Notes: generated by a model not told the origin, from the letters alone. Positions 50,936 to 60,527 are shown, numbered from the stretch's first letter. The stretch: 64,000 nt of DNA from Deferribacteraceae bacterium UBA6793 (GCA_002452405.1 DKFP01000010.1:186001-250000); one strand, 5' to 3'. A program made the numbers and translations.

Positions 50936-51689
50936 CCTGAATTTCTTTTAGAAACAAGTATTTTAGATAAACGTATACGAACGAACTGACAGCCACCGCA
51001 TATCCGGCAAAACCGTCCCGAAAACCGCCTTTCAGCAGATATTTTTTGACGAATGCAAACAACGGTTTCGAGAACAGACCAAAATAGCTGAACCGCTTTC
51101 CGTTATTATAATAGGATTGCGCGGCTATCTTAGAATATTTCACAAGCCGCTGGTAGTGGTCGAACGTATCCTTATAAGAATAGTGCAGCAGATAACCGCT
51201 GCTAAGTTTTCCGGTTCTGCCTTTAATAGTCAGAACGTCATGAGGATCGTATCCTGCCCAGACGGGTTCGGCAGAGCGTTTCACCAGACGCAGTTTCCAG
51301 TCCGGCTGCCATGAGTATTTCAGAAATCTCCCCATATAAAACGTCATGCGGTTAACAGAATAACCGTCCATATCCCCCGTGCGTACTGCGTTTTCAATAT
51401 CGCCACGCATATTTTCGTCCACAACCTCGTCACAGTCCAGACAGAGGATCCAGGGCATAGTACACTTTTCAAGGGCGGAATTCTTCTGTGCTATGTGCCC
51501 CTTCCAGTCTTCGTCGTACACCTTTGCGCCTAGTCCGCGGGCTATCTCAGCGGTACGGTCTGCCGAGTGCGAATCCACTATTACGACCTCCGAAACAAAC
51601 GGAAGCACAGCTTTCAAAGTTCTTTCTATATTCGCCTCCTCGTTAAAGGAGATGAGCGCCGCCGAAACGGGCAGTTTTTCGTCTTTCAT
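50913..51689 (-). CDS. Family 2 glycosyltransferase (LPS core type, WaaE/KdtX-like)
   Basis: The 258-residue protein starts with LPVSAALISFNEEANIERTL and has DSHSADRTAEIA, LDCDEVV (the DxD-like site) and the C-terminal KYSWQPDWKLRLVKR typical of the WaaE/KdtX group that adds glucose to the LPS inner core. The hydrophobic C-terminus suggests inner-membrane attachment. It overlaps lpxK, so both belong to one LPS operon. Confidence 0.87.
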   Translation of the reverse strand: MKDEKLPVSAALISFNEEANIERTLKAVLPFVSEVVIVDSHSADRTAEIARGLGAKVYDEDWKGHIAQKNSALEKCTMPWILCLDCDEVVDENMRGDIENAVRTGDMDGYSVNRMTFYMGRFLKYSWQPDWKLRLVKRSAEPVWAGYDPHDVLTIKGRTGKLSSGYLLHYSYKDTFDHYQRLVKYSKIAAQSYYNNGKRFSYFGLFSKPLFAFVKKYLLKGGFRDGFAGYAVAVSSFVYVYLKYLFLKEIQDGKKKNG

Positions 51690-51888
51690 ATGTCCTCTCG
51701 TCGGGTGGATTATATCAACATAGGAGCCGAATATACAAGAATTTGTTTATTGATGTAATTTTCATTAAAAATGTTTAAATTTCACTTTCTAAATTTACAA
51801 AACTGTGGTTTACTCTTGCTAAAGACATAGCCAAATATTATAACGTTTTTCTACTTTATTCGCGAACAAGGCAAAAAGGAGCGCTTCT

Positions 51889-52677
51889 ATGGGATATAAG
51901 CCGGATGTAAAACCTGTTCAGTCAGTTTATCACGCATTACAGCTGTTCGAGGTTTTCCGCAATGCTGAAAATAAAGACGAATTCGGTGTCACCGAGTTAA
52001 GCAAATCGCTGGGACTGCACAAAAACAATGTGTTCCGTCTGCTTGCGACTCTCGCGTCCAGAGGATATATCGAACAAAATCTCAATACAGAAAATTACCG
52101 TCTCGGAATAGGCATATTTAATCTCGGACAGAAGTTTGTGAACAAACTCGGAATTTTAAAACTCGCACGTCCGTTTATGGAAAAAATAGTTTCAGATGTT
52201 AACGAATCTGTTTACATCGGCATCCTGCGCGAAGGAAATGTCATATATCTGGATATTGCGGAAACAAGTCTGCCCGTACGGGTGGTCTCCCGCGTGGGCA
52301 AAGATGTTCCCGCCTATTGCACGGCAATCGGAAAAGTCCAGCTCGCATTCTCTTCCGAAGAGGAGATAAACAAGATTTATATGGGCGCAAGGCTCAAAAG
52401 ATACACAGACAATACCATCACATCTCTTCCGGTTCTTAAAAAAGAACTGAAAAAGGTTGCTGTAGATAACTACGCCTTCGACAACGAAGAATTCGAACCC
52501 CGCGTCCGCTGCATAGCGGTTCCGGTTAAAGACTATCTGGGCGTTCCCGTGGCGGCGCTGTCCGTTACAGGTCCGGCGTGCAGAATGACTGATCAGCGCA
52601 TGGAAAAAGAAATTCTCCCCATCGCACGCAAATATGCGCGGGAAATTTCAAAACGACTCGGCTATCACGAACTTTAA
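51889..52677 (+). CDS. IclR-family transcriptional regulator
   Basis: The 262-residue protein has an N-terminal winged helix (ELSKSLGLHKNNVFRLLATLASRGYIEQN) and a C-terminal effector domain (GRVGKDVPAYCTAIGKVQLA, FEPRVRCIAVPV, AALSVTGP). Family members respond to aromatic or short carboxylic ligands; target and ligand are unknown. AAGGAG lies upstream of the ATG. It stands alone with a terminator after it. Confidence 0.93.
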   Translation: MGYKPDVKPVQSVYHALQLFEVFRNAENKDEFGVTELSKSLGLHKNNVFRLLATLASRGYIEQNLNTENYRLGIGIFNLGQKFVNKLGILKLARPFMEKIVSDVNESVYIGILREGNVIYLDIAETSLPVRVVSRVGKDVPAYCTAIGKVQLAFSSEEEINKIYMGARLKRYTDNTITSLPVLKKELKKVAVDNYAFDNEEFEPRVRCIAVPVKDYLGVPVAALSVTGPACRMTDQRMEKEILPIARKYAREISKRLGYHEL

Positions 52678-52682
52678 GATAC

Positions 52683-52710
52683 AAGGCTTCCGAAAGGGAG
52701 CCTTTTTTTA
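52683..52710 (+). terminator. Intrinsic terminator after the IclR gene
   Basis: AAGGCTTCC (52683-52691) pairs with GGGAGCCTT (52696-52704) with one wobble and is followed by a T-run. Confidence 0.85.
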
Positions 52711-52825
52711 TCACCCCGTCCCTCCCTCCTGATACAATCTGTTACAATTACAAACAAATTTGAACACACTTACGGGTCCTGACCATCTATATTAATGTAA
52801 AGAAAAACCTGAGGGGCTGACCTGT

Positions 52826-54124
52826 ATGCCGAGATTTAACTCACTCTTCACAAAAATGGCACTGCTTACGGCTTTTGCCGCCCTGATGCTTAATTTTGCG
52901 TTTTTCGGCGCATTTCACTATTACTCCATGACCACTGACACCAGAATGCGCTCTAACTTCACGGATTACGCAAAATATCTCGTAAAAGACATCGGAAATC
53001 CTCCTCAAAAAGCTAATGCACAAGCTCTGGCAAACCGCACAGAGATTTACGCAGAGTATGAATCGGCAGAAGGATCATGGACTGCGGGCATCCCTTTAAA
53101 TAATTTCCAAAGTAAAAAACTCGTTAACTTTTACGATAAAGACGGTTTATCCATAGCATCCGCTCACGGATACACCAGAATAATCAGCGAAACCGACAGA
53201 GGAACTCTGACCCTTCAGATGTCGCCGAAAAATGGGGAAACGAGCGGTCTTCGGACGCTTCTGTTCGTTCTCTGCGGAATGGTTATCGTTATGCTGTTCG
53301 GTCTGCTGTTCTTTATAAGAAACATGCTGTCTCCAGTAAAAAAAATGTATGCCGCCATAGAAGAGGTAAAAAAAGGCAACTACGGCTGCAAGATTACACA
53401 CAGAGGAAATGACGAACTGGCACAGCTCTGCCGTATGTTCAACGGGCTGACGGCAGAGATTGAGCGGGCGATGCGCTCACGCGAACAGCTTCTTGCGGAT
53501 GTCAGCCACGAGCTGCGGACACCGCTCACGAGTATGCGGCTGGCAGCGGATATGGTTAACGACACGGAACTGAAGCAGTCGCTGATTGAAGACATCATGA
53601 GCATGGAAACTCTCACGGGAAAGGTTCTCGAATCGGCAAGGCTGGGTTTCGACGATAAAGTTATCGAAATGAACTCGGTTGACTTTACCTCTCTGGCAAA
53701 AAAAGCTGCCGGCAGATTCACATCGATGGGAGGAAATGTTGAGGTGGATATCAGAGAGAGAATCACGCTGTGCGCAAACGGGCTTATGATGGAGAGCCTT
53801 CTGAACAACCTGCTTGAAAACGCGGTTAAGTATTCGGTAAATTCGGAAGAACCGGTGCTTCTGAAATTGTCCGCAGATGCAGACGGACTCACAGTATCCG
53901 TCAGGGACAAGGGGCAGGGTATCCCCGCAAAGGACCTTCCCTTCGTGTTCGAACCATTTTACAGATCGGACACTGCAAGAACCCGCAACACGGGATACGG
54001 ACTGGGTCTCAGCCTGTGCAAAAGGATTGTTGACCTGCACGGCGGCACTATCACTGTTAAAAGCGAAGAGAGTCTCGGAACAGAAGTCGTTTTCACTCTG
54101 CCATCCGAACTTATAAACTGTTGA
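52826..54124 (+). CDS. Two-component sensor histidine kinase (HAMP, classical HisKA)
   Basis: Unlike the other kinases here, this 432-residue protein is a classical sensor. It has an N-terminal helix, a periplasmic domain of about 110 residues, a second helix (LFVLCGMVIVMLFGLLFFI), a HAMP domain and HisKA with H228 in SHELRTPLTSMRLA. The ATPase has NLLENAVKYS, DKGQGI and GYGLGLSLCK. It is followed at 15 nt by a small Cys-rich PAS-like gene, a 33-residue membrane peptide and an OmpR-type response regulator, all in one operon. The partner is therefore clear. The signal may be envelope stress. Confidence 0.93.
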   Translation: MPRFNSLFTKMALLTAFAALMLNFAFFGAFHYYSMTTDTRMRSNFTDYAKYLVKDIGNPPQKANAQALANRTEIYAEYESAEGSWTAGIPLNNFQSKKLVNFYDKDGLSIASAHGYTRIISETDRGTLTLQMSPKNGETSGLRTLLFVLCGMVIVMLFGLLFFIRNMLSPVKKMYAAIEEVKKGNYGCKITHRGNDELAQLCRMFNGLTAEIERAMRSREQLLADVSHELRTPLTSMRLAADMVNDTELKQSLIEDIMSMETLTGKVLESARLGFDDKVIEMNSVDFTSLAKKAAGRFTSMGGNVEVDIRERITLCANGLMMESLLNNLLENAVKYSVNSEEPVLLKLSADADGLTVSVRDKGQGIPAKDLPFVFEPFYRSDTARTRNTGYGLGLSLCKRIVDLHGGTITVKSEESLGTEVVFTLPSELINC

Positions 54125-54139
54125 TTTACGGAGGATAAA

Positions 54140-54508
54140 ATGGAAACAGGGAAACAAAGAACAAAAGAAGATGTTGTGGATGCGTTCAATCTTATGTGGG
54201 GAACCTTTCCCTCACCTGTCATGCTGATCACTTACAAACACGAAATAGTTGCAGTGAACAAGATGTGCGCGTCTCTCGGCGTTAGCACCGGAATTAAATG
54301 CTCGTCATTGAACGGAGGAAACCACAAACTTTGCCGCGCCGCAGAAGCCAGAAAAACAGGGAAAGCCGTCAGAAAGGTATGCTATCTCTCCGATACAGAG
54401 ATTGTCAGCGACGGCTACTGGATTCCTATCGAAGGTGAATATATGGTGCATTTCGGAAACGACATAACAGAATATGCCGATGTCGAAAAATGCAGACAGC
54501 TCGGATAG
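54140..54508 (+). CDS. Small cysteine-rich PAS-like protein
   Basis: A 122-residue cytoplasmic protein with a PAS-like pattern (SPVMLITYKHEIVAVNKMCASLG... then YWIPIEGEYMVHFGNDITEY). It has five cysteines (C43, C54, C65, C81 and one near the C-terminus), spaced regularly at about 11 residues for the first three. This suggests a bound metal, haem or redox switch. I do not recognise the subfamily. GGAGG lies upstream of the ATG. It sits between a kinase and its response regulator, so it may modulate that pair. Confidence 0.7.
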   Translation: METGKQRTKEDVVDAFNLMWGTFPSPVMLITYKHEIVAVNKMCASLGVSTGIKCSSLNGGNHKLCRAAEARKTGKAVRKVCYLSDTEIVSDGYWIPIEGEYMVHFGNDITEYADVEKCRQLG

Positions 54509-54512
54509 ACAC

Positions 54513-54614
54513 ATGAAAAGGACGAAAATCGTTGTATTCTGTTTTACAGCGGCTATATTTATTGCCGTGGTTGTTTTTACGCTTATTGGTGAAATATGCA
54601 GAACAGGATACTGA
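54513..54614 (+). CDS. 33-residue single-pass membrane peptide
   Basis: This short frame reads MKRTKIVVFCFTAAIFIAVV and continues to IGEICRTGY. It has a basic N-terminus, one hydrophobic helix (about residues 6-25) and a short tail with a cysteine. It begins 4 nt after the stop of the PAS-like gene and overlaps the response regulator start by 19 nt. Small membrane peptides in two-component operons often tune the kinase. The ribosome-binding site is weak, so translation would rely on coupling. Confidence 0.5.
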   Translation: MKRTKIVVFCFTAAIFIAVVVFTLIGEICRTGY

Positions 54615-55291
54615 TAGTCGACGACGACATCAAACTCTGCCGTATGCTTTCAAGGTATTTGGCAGAGTTTTCTTACACTGTTGACAGCCTTAACGACCCC
54701 ACAGAGGCGGAGGGCTACCTTCTGACGTCTTCGGTCTCCATAATCATTCTGGACGTTATGATGCCGAAGATGAACGGTTTTGAACTGTGCAAGAAGATTC
54801 GCAGGACGTATGATACTCCCGTAATTATTCTCTCCGCCAGAGGCGGTGTCGAAGACAGGATTGCGGGACTTGAGGCAGGTGCGGACGACTATCTTCCGAA
54901 ACCTTTTGAGCCGAGAGAACTTGCCGCAAGAATCTCTTCAATACTGAAAAGAGCCGAAATCAAACCTGTTGTTCAGACGGAATCACCACAGCTGAATCAC
55001 GGAAGGCTGACAATTGACACAAACACGCACAGAGCGTTTCTTGACGGAAAGGAACTGGAACTGACACGAGCAGAATTCGTTATCCTAAGCATCCTGCTCC
55101 GCAATCCCTACAGAGTGCTGGACAGAGACAGGATATTCAACGAACTCAAAGGGCTGGATTGCGACGTGTTTAACCGTACGGTGGATGTGACAGTAAGCAG
55201 ATTGAGAACGAAACTGGGAGACGATCCTAAGTTCCCGCTTTTTATAAAAACAGTCTGGGGCGAAGGATACATGTTCGTCGGCGAAAAATAA
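54596..55291 (+). CDS. OmpR/PhoB-family response regulator
   Basis: The 231-residue regulator has a receiver domain with acidic residues D9-D11, acceptor D53 (ILDVMMP) and lysine in LPKPF. A winged-helix DNA-binding domain follows (LTRAEFVILSILLRNPYRVLDR ... FIKTVWGEGYMFV). It is the likely partner of the upstream HAMP kinase. The start overlaps the small membrane ORF. A 48-nt gap leads to dnaX. Confidence 0.95.
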   Translation: MQNRILIVDDDIKLCRMLSRYLAEFSYTVDSLNDPTEAEGYLLTSSVSIIILDVMMPKMNGFELCKKIRRTYDTPVIILSARGGVEDRIAGLEAGADDYLPKPFEPRELAARISSILKRAEIKPVVQTESPQLNHGRLTIDTNTHRAFLDGKELELTRAEFVILSILLRNPYRVLDRDRIFNELKGLDCDVFNRTVDVTVSRLRTKLGDDPKFPLFIKTVWGEGYMFVGEK

Positions 55292-55339
55292 GGCTGAAAA
55301 CGGCTTGACCTTATAATCAACTTACTTTACTTTCTAAAT

Positions 55340-57007
55340 ATGTCATATGTCGCACTTGCACGCAAACTAAGACCGCAAAATTTTGATCAGCTTTCGGGAC
55401 AGGGGTTCGTAGTAACCACCCTGAAAAATTCCATTGAGATGGGGCGTATTGTCCACGCATATCTCTTCACCGGTCCACGCGGCGTGGGTAAAACCAGTGC
55501 GGCAAGGATTCTTGCAAAAGCTGTAAACTGTCTCGATCCGGACGGTTGCAACCCATGTAACAAGTGTGAGAACTGCCTTGAGATAACAAGCGGCACATCC
55601 ATGGACGTTGCGGAGATAGACGGCGCCTCAAACCGCGGTATAGACGAAATACGCGACCTGCGCGAAGCTGTCCGCTTTCTCCCGATGAAGTGCAAATATA
55701 AAGTATATATAATAGACGAAGTGCACATGTTAACCGAACACGCGTTCAACGCACTTCTTAAAACCCTTGAGGAGCCGCCGGAATATGTCATCTTCATTCT
55801 GGCGACAACCGACCCGCACCGCATACCTGCAACGATAATCTCCCGCTGCCAGAAATACGACTTTAACAAAATACCCTACGACATCATGTACAAAAGTCTT
55901 GCAAACGCCCTGGACACCGAAGGAATAACATACGAGCCGGACGCCCTCAGCCTTGTCGTGCGCAACTCCGACGGCTGTATGCGCGATTCCCTCTCTCTTC
56001 TCGACCAGATAATAGCCTTCACGGGAGGCTGTCTGGACGAACAGAACACGTCTTTCCTTCTCGGTTATTCCGACAAAAGCATCCTTAACAGACTTTTCGA
56101 AGCTGTCATAAAAGAGAATACTCAGGATATTCCTCAGATATGCTCGGAGCTTACGGCAAAAGGCATAAACTACACCTTCGCCGCGGAAACACTCATAGAG
56201 CATACCCGCAACCTGATGATGCGCATAATCACAAAAAAAGAGAACAGTGAGCTTACTTCCAAAGAGAATGAATTTTACGGGATTCTGGCACAGACAACCA
56301 GCGAACAGAGGCTTTTCGCACTGTTTCAGGTTTTCCAGAAGCTCCTGAACGATATAAAGTTTTTCAGCTTCAGCCAATACGTTTTCGAGTTTGGAATGTA
56401 CAAGGCGGCAAGTATCTCAGCTCTTATCCCCACGTCCGGCATGGCTCCTTCGGTGCCTCTCGGAAACGCCGCTGCCTCGCCATCCGCCCCGCATACGGCG
56501 GCACCTCAACCCATGGTGCAGAAACCACAGGCGGAAACTTCCACACAGCCGATGCTCTCTTCCACCGACGTTCAGCTCCAGAACATAATGAAGACGCTGG
56601 ACGAGAACAAGCAACCGCTCATAGCTTCCAACCTCAGCCATGGATACATAGTGCAGCAGACGGGCGGAGTGTTGACCATCGGTTTCAGTGCGGACAAAAA
56701 ATTCCATTACGATTACATAGTACGCAAACAGAACATTGACATTCTCAACCAGATAGTGCCGCAGGCACACGCCGGAATTTCGGAAGTCTCCGTAGTCATG
56801 GAACAGGACTCCAAAAAAAAAAGCATAATTGAAAAAAAAGAGCACATTGAGACTATCCACGACATAAAGATTAAGAAGGAAGCCGAACAGGACAGCATCG
56901 TTAAGTTGCTGCTGAACGAGTTCGACGGAAAACTTCAGGATATCGACGTTTTGCAGCGCCCCAGCTTCGACGTTGAGGAAGACGAAACCGAAAACAGCGA
57001 CGACTGA
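55340..57007 (+). CDS. dnaX: DNA polymerase III subunits gamma/tau
   Basis: DnaX is the clamp-loader ATPase. The 555-residue protein has Walker A GPRGVGKT (45-52), the four-cysteine zinc module (CLDPDGC...CNKCENC), Walker B IIDEVHML and sensor residues in ATTDPHRIP. A Pro/Ala-rich linker (about 360-410) leads to the C-terminal tau domain. An A10 run at codons 492-495 could cause transcriptional slippage. Either +1 or -1 change reaches a stop within three codons after the run, giving a shorter gamma-like form of about 495 residues, as known in Thermus thermophilus. Confidence 0.96.
   Translation: MSYVALARKLRPQNFDQLSGQGFVVTTLKNSIEMGRIVHAYLFTGPRGVGKTSAARILAKAVNCLDPDGCNPCNKCENCLEITSGTSMDVAEIDGASNRGIDEIRDLREAVRFLPMKCKYKVYIIDEVHMLTEHAFNALLKTLEEPPEYVIFILATTDPHRIPATIISRCQKYDFNKIPYDIMYKSLANALDTEGITYEPDALSLVVRNSDGCMRDSLSLLDQIIAFTGGCLDEQNTSFLLGYSDKSILNRLFEAVIKENTQDIPQICSELTAKGINYTFAAETLIEHTRNLMMRIITKKENSELTSKENEFYGILAQTTSEQRLFALFQVFQKLLNDIKFFSFSQYVFEFGMYKAASISALIPTSGMAPSVPLGNAAASPSAPHTAAPQPMVQKPQAETSTQPMLSSTDVQLQNIMKTLDENKQPLIASNLSHGYIVQQTGGVLTIGFSADKKFHYDYIVRKQNIDILNQIVPQAHAGISEVSVVMEQDSKKKSIIEKKEHIETIHDIKIKKEAEQDSIVKLLLNEFDGKLQDIDVLQRPSFDVEEDETENSDD
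56813..56822 (+). other. A10 slippage-prone tract inside dnaX
   Basis: Ten consecutive A residues encode Lys-Lys-Lys and the first base of Ser. Loss of one A leads to Ala-stop; gain of one leads to Lys-His-Asn-stop. A second run of eight A residues lies at 56832-56839. Confidence 0.7.
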
Positions 57008-57094
57008 GACTCATTTCTTACAACTATCTGAATACACACTCCGCATTTTTAATGTATCATCGCCTTACTAGTATAAATTTTAAGGCTGTGTTTA

Positions 57095-59197
57095 ATGCTC
57101 AAATTACGGTTATTACTGGCTTTTCTCTTTTCATTACCAATTTTCTCCGCCAATGCCGCTATTGAAAATATAAATTTCTCGGTTACGCCTGAACTATTGC
57201 GAAACAGCTCTGTCTATATAACACTGGCAGACGCCGGAACGCTTTTGAAACAGTGCTTTCCTCATACAACGGTTTCAGTTAACGGAGCATCCGGCAAGGT
57301 GAATATTCAGCTCAGAGAGCGGGCTGATACAAATAAATTGCTTCATAAACCTCCTTTTAAAGTTCTTACCAAGCTAAATGGCTATCATGTAACATCCGCC
57401 CCCATAGCCGAAGGGGCGGGTGTTACGATAACCATAGAAGCGGACAGTCCGCAGGGCATCGTAAACGGCATCTACGGACTTCTTCAGCACAAACTCGGTT
57501 TCAGATTTTACCACCCAAAAGAAACATACGTCCCGATATATGATCGCTGGATTCTTCCCGATCGTTTCGATTTCACCGGCGAACCTCTCTTCGCATATCA
57601 AGGCTTTCACATGCATACAATGCATCCAGTTGAGCTTACCGAGCCTCTTTTCAACCCCGACATACCCTTTGGCAAAGACGATGTAAAACAGTACATCGAC
57701 TGGCTGGTGCGCAACGGTCAGAATACATTCCAGTTCTGGATACTGCGAACAGCAGACAGGCGCATATGGGTTCCCTATGCCTCCGACTACATAAACTATG
57801 CCAAAAGCCGAGGACTCAGGACGGGTGCTGTTATAAGCCTGTCCACCCTCCAGCAGAAGGCATTTCAGGCGATGGAGCTGCTGCGTCCTGAAAGTTATAA
57901 CAGACAGATAGACCGTAATCTCGGCTGGCTGTTACAGGTTCCTTTTGATTATGTATGCATCGATTTCACCATGGGGGAATTCCTGCCAGATCTCGCACGT
58001 CTTCTGCCGGATAAAAAGCGCTATATACTCGACCTGACAGCTCATAAATATAAGCGCGGGGTATATGAAAACACCCATGTAATTAAAAGGGAACACTCAG
58101 ATTCGCCTTCATATGCCGGCTTGCTCATACATTCAGTCATGTTCTACAGTCTCGCCGACAGGAACGCACCCGTATACGGAAACGACAACCTGCACTTCAT
58201 GTACGACATGCTGCAAAAGAGTAAAAACAGCCGCGAAACATGGTACTGGCCGGAATCATCATACTGGGTAACGTTCGACACATCCGTACCGTTGTTCCTT
58301 CTGCCCTATCTTAAAAGCAGATATGACGACATGCAGCTTTTAAAAGATGACGGCATAGCCGGACACGTCACATTCACAAGCGGCTGGGAATGGGGATACT
58401 GGCTGATAGATTACAGCATAGCACGTTTTTCCTGGCGGCTTTACGACGACAGGCAGGAGCGCAAAGTATCGGAGGATATGGTTCTCACCGAGCTTTTCGG
58501 AAAAGATTCGGCAGAACTCTGGCACAAGGCGTTCCTTTTGCAGGAAAAATACCTTAAAGACAAAAACCTGATTAGCCTTATGGCGGCGAAAACCCCGTTT
58601 GAAGAGCTTCCATACCCGTTCAATCGCAGTTTCCAACCGGAAGACAGCGTTTCCGTGTTCAAAGCGGCGATACCCTTTATGGGCAGCCGTCATCGTGAAA
58701 AGATGCAGGAACAGACCGACATGCTGGATGAGTTTTACAGGCGGTTCTACGCCGTCACTCAGCAGCTTGAAAACCACCACGGCGACACAGTATTTATGAA
58801 AGATACACTGCGAACGGAGATAATAAACGCCATGTACATAACAGCTCTCAGAGCAAAACACAGACAGCTGACTCTGACAGCTGCTGCGTACAGAAACGTT
58901 TATCTCAGCGATTCATCGGAATTTTATGTCACATCCCTGCTCGGGCAGGCGAAGCATATACGCGAAAAAGCGGAGGAGATTGTACGCAGACAGGAGATGA
59001 TATACCGCTATCCTTTGTCACTCATAGCAAGGCGGACCGAGACCCATACGTCATATAATTTCGGGTATCTTTACCCGGTCAGCGGTCTGTATTTCTGGCA
59101 GCGCGAGGAGGAGCAGGTCACAAAATCCCGCTTTGACGCCTTCTTTATGAACATATGGGATTTCACAAAGACACTGGGACTGGACGGTCTTTTTTAG
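57095..59197 (+). CDS. Secreted glycosidase-like protein of unknown specificity
   Basis: The 700-residue protein has a signal peptide (cleavage after ANA). An N-terminal domain ends in DSPQGIVNGIYGLLQHKLGF, the pattern of the GH20b/GH67-type domain 2 found before many beta-hexosaminidase-like or alpha-glucuronidase-like catalytic barrels. A long middle region rich in Trp, Tyr and Asp (GQNTFQFWIL, YVCIDFTMGEF, WPESSYWVTF, TSGWEWGYW) suits a TIM-barrel carbohydrate enzyme, but I cannot assign a family or catalytic pair. The C-terminal quarter is helical. It stands alone between dnaX and a kinase gene. Confidence 0.65.
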   Translation: MLKLRLLLAFLFSLPIFSANAAIENINFSVTPELLRNSSVYITLADAGTLLKQCFPHTTVSVNGASGKVNIQLRERADTNKLLHKPPFKVLTKLNGYHVTSAPIAEGAGVTITIEADSPQGIVNGIYGLLQHKLGFRFYHPKETYVPIYDRWILPDRFDFTGEPLFAYQGFHMHTMHPVELTEPLFNPDIPFGKDDVKQYIDWLVRNGQNTFQFWILRTADRRIWVPYASDYINYAKSRGLRTGAVISLSTLQQKAFQAMELLRPESYNRQIDRNLGWLLQVPFDYVCIDFTMGEFLPDLARLLPDKKRYILDLTAHKYKRGVYENTHVIKREHSDSPSYAGLLIHSVMFYSLADRNAPVYGNDNLHFMYDMLQKSKNSRETWYWPESSYWVTFDTSVPLFLLPYLKSRYDDMQLLKDDGIAGHVTFTSGWEWGYWLIDYSIARFSWRLYDDRQERKVSEDMVLTELFGKDSAELWHKAFLLQEKYLKDKNLISLMAAKTPFEELPYPFNRSFQPEDSVSVFKAAIPFMGSRHREKMQEQTDMLDEFYRRFYAVTQQLENHHGDTVFMKDTLRTEIINAMYITALRAKHRQLTLTAAAYRNVYLSDSSEFYVTSLLGQAKHIREKAEEIVRRQEMIYRYPLSLIARRTETHTSYNFGYLYPVSGLYFWQREEEQVTKSRFDAFFMNIWDFTKTLGLDGLF

Positions 59198-59273
59198 TCC
59201 ATAATTTTCATTCTTTGTTGCATTCAGAATCCGCATACTTTAACATTAATCATAAAGCACTATCGGGTTATTC

Positions 59274-60527
59274 ATGTGTGATGCAAATAAACAAAATGAT
59301 AAAAAAAGTATGACAAATCTGAAAAGCGAAAACGCGGCGCTGCGCGAGTTTATCAGACGCTCTTCACTCGGCTATCAATCAATCGATATAAACGGCATCA
59401 TGCTGGATGTCAATCAGGTCTGGCTGGATACTCTCGGTTATTCACGCGAAGAGGTCATAGGGAGATGGTTCGGCGACTTCATACACGAGACCTATCTTGA
59501 AAAATTCAAAAAAGGGTTCGCCCACCTGCGGGAAAAAGGGATAATAGAAGATTTCACCTTTATCATGAAGCATAAAGCAGGGCACCCCATGGAGCTGGTT
59601 TTCAACGGCACCATAGAGCGCAGACCGGACGGAACTTTTCTCCGCAGTCACTCCGGCTTCCGCCGCAGCGAAGCAGCCATTATAAACGCTGAAAACAGAG
59701 TGTATCTCGGCATAGAGGAACGGATATTCAGCAAGACACGTCTGGAACTCATGGGAGAAATGCTCGGCGCCATAGCCCATCAGTGGAGACAACCGCTTAA
59801 CGCACTTGCGCTCATCGTTCAGGATACTCAGGAAGCAACGGAGCTTGCCGGTCTTCAGTCGGAAGAGATAAAATCCAACACCGCCATGGCTATGGAACTT
59901 ATAATGAAGATGTCCTCAACCATCGACAGTTTCCGCAGCTTTTTCAGCGACAGACACGAAGAGGATCTCATATCAGTCACTGCCGTGCTGACAGAGTGCA
60001 TCTCGCTGGTCTTCAGCCAGCTTCAGCAGTGCGGAATAGACTTCACCTTCATCTGTGAATCCCGTAAAGACTATTTCATCATCACAAACGAAGTGAAGCT
60101 GCCCCCCTGCCAGTCTAATGATAACCTTATAAAATGCAGCGGAATAGAAATGAAACATATCTTTCTTAACGTCATTTCAAACGCGAGATACGCCATAGTA
60201 AAGGCTATCATGAGCGGATACAGGATCCGTGGAAAAATTGAATTTCATATCAAATTTTCTGAAGAAAACGTAGTAATAACCATCACAAACAACGGAGAAA
60301 ACATACCGGAAGAGGCTCTCTCGCGCATTTTCGAACCCTACTTTACAACCAAAGACGAGGGGGAAGGCATCGGGCTTGGACTTTTCATCAGCAAAACAGT
60401 CATAGAAAAATATATGCGCGGCACAATAGATATTTTCAACTGCGACGGAGGAGTCACCGTTCGCATCGTTCTCCCTCTTGCCGCCTGCGCGGGTTCCAAC
60501 AGTAAAACACACCTAAAGATTTTATAA
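59274..60527 (+). CDS. Cytoplasmic PAS sensor histidine kinase with cysteine-rich insert
   Basis: At 417 residues this kinase has no membrane helix, one PAS domain (SSLGYQSIDINGIMLDVN), and a kinase core with H169 in AHQWRQPLN. The ATPase shows NVISNARYAI and a lid GEGIGLGLFI. Cysteines C253, C261, C279 and C288 precede the N box, in the same place as in the three other kinases with such inserts. No response regulator is adjacent; the downstream chemoreceptor gene is separated by 94 bp. Confidence 0.9.
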   Translation: MCDANKQNDKKSMTNLKSENAALREFIRRSSLGYQSIDINGIMLDVNQVWLDTLGYSREEVIGRWFGDFIHETYLEKFKKGFAHLREKGIIEDFTFIMKHKAGHPMELVFNGTIERRPDGTFLRSHSGFRRSEAAIINAENRVYLGIEERIFSKTRLELMGEMLGAIAHQWRQPLNALALIVQDTQEATELAGLQSEEIKSNTAMAMELIMKMSSTIDSFRSFFSDRHEEDLISVTAVLTECISLVFSQLQQCGIDFTFICESRKDYFIITNEVKLPPCQSNDNLIKCSGIEMKHIFLNVISNARYAIVKAIMSGYRIRGKIEFHIKFSEENVVITITNNGENIPEEALSRIFEPYFTTKDEGEGIGLGLFISKTVIEKYMRGTIDIFNCDGGVTVRIVLPLAACAGSNSKTHLKIL

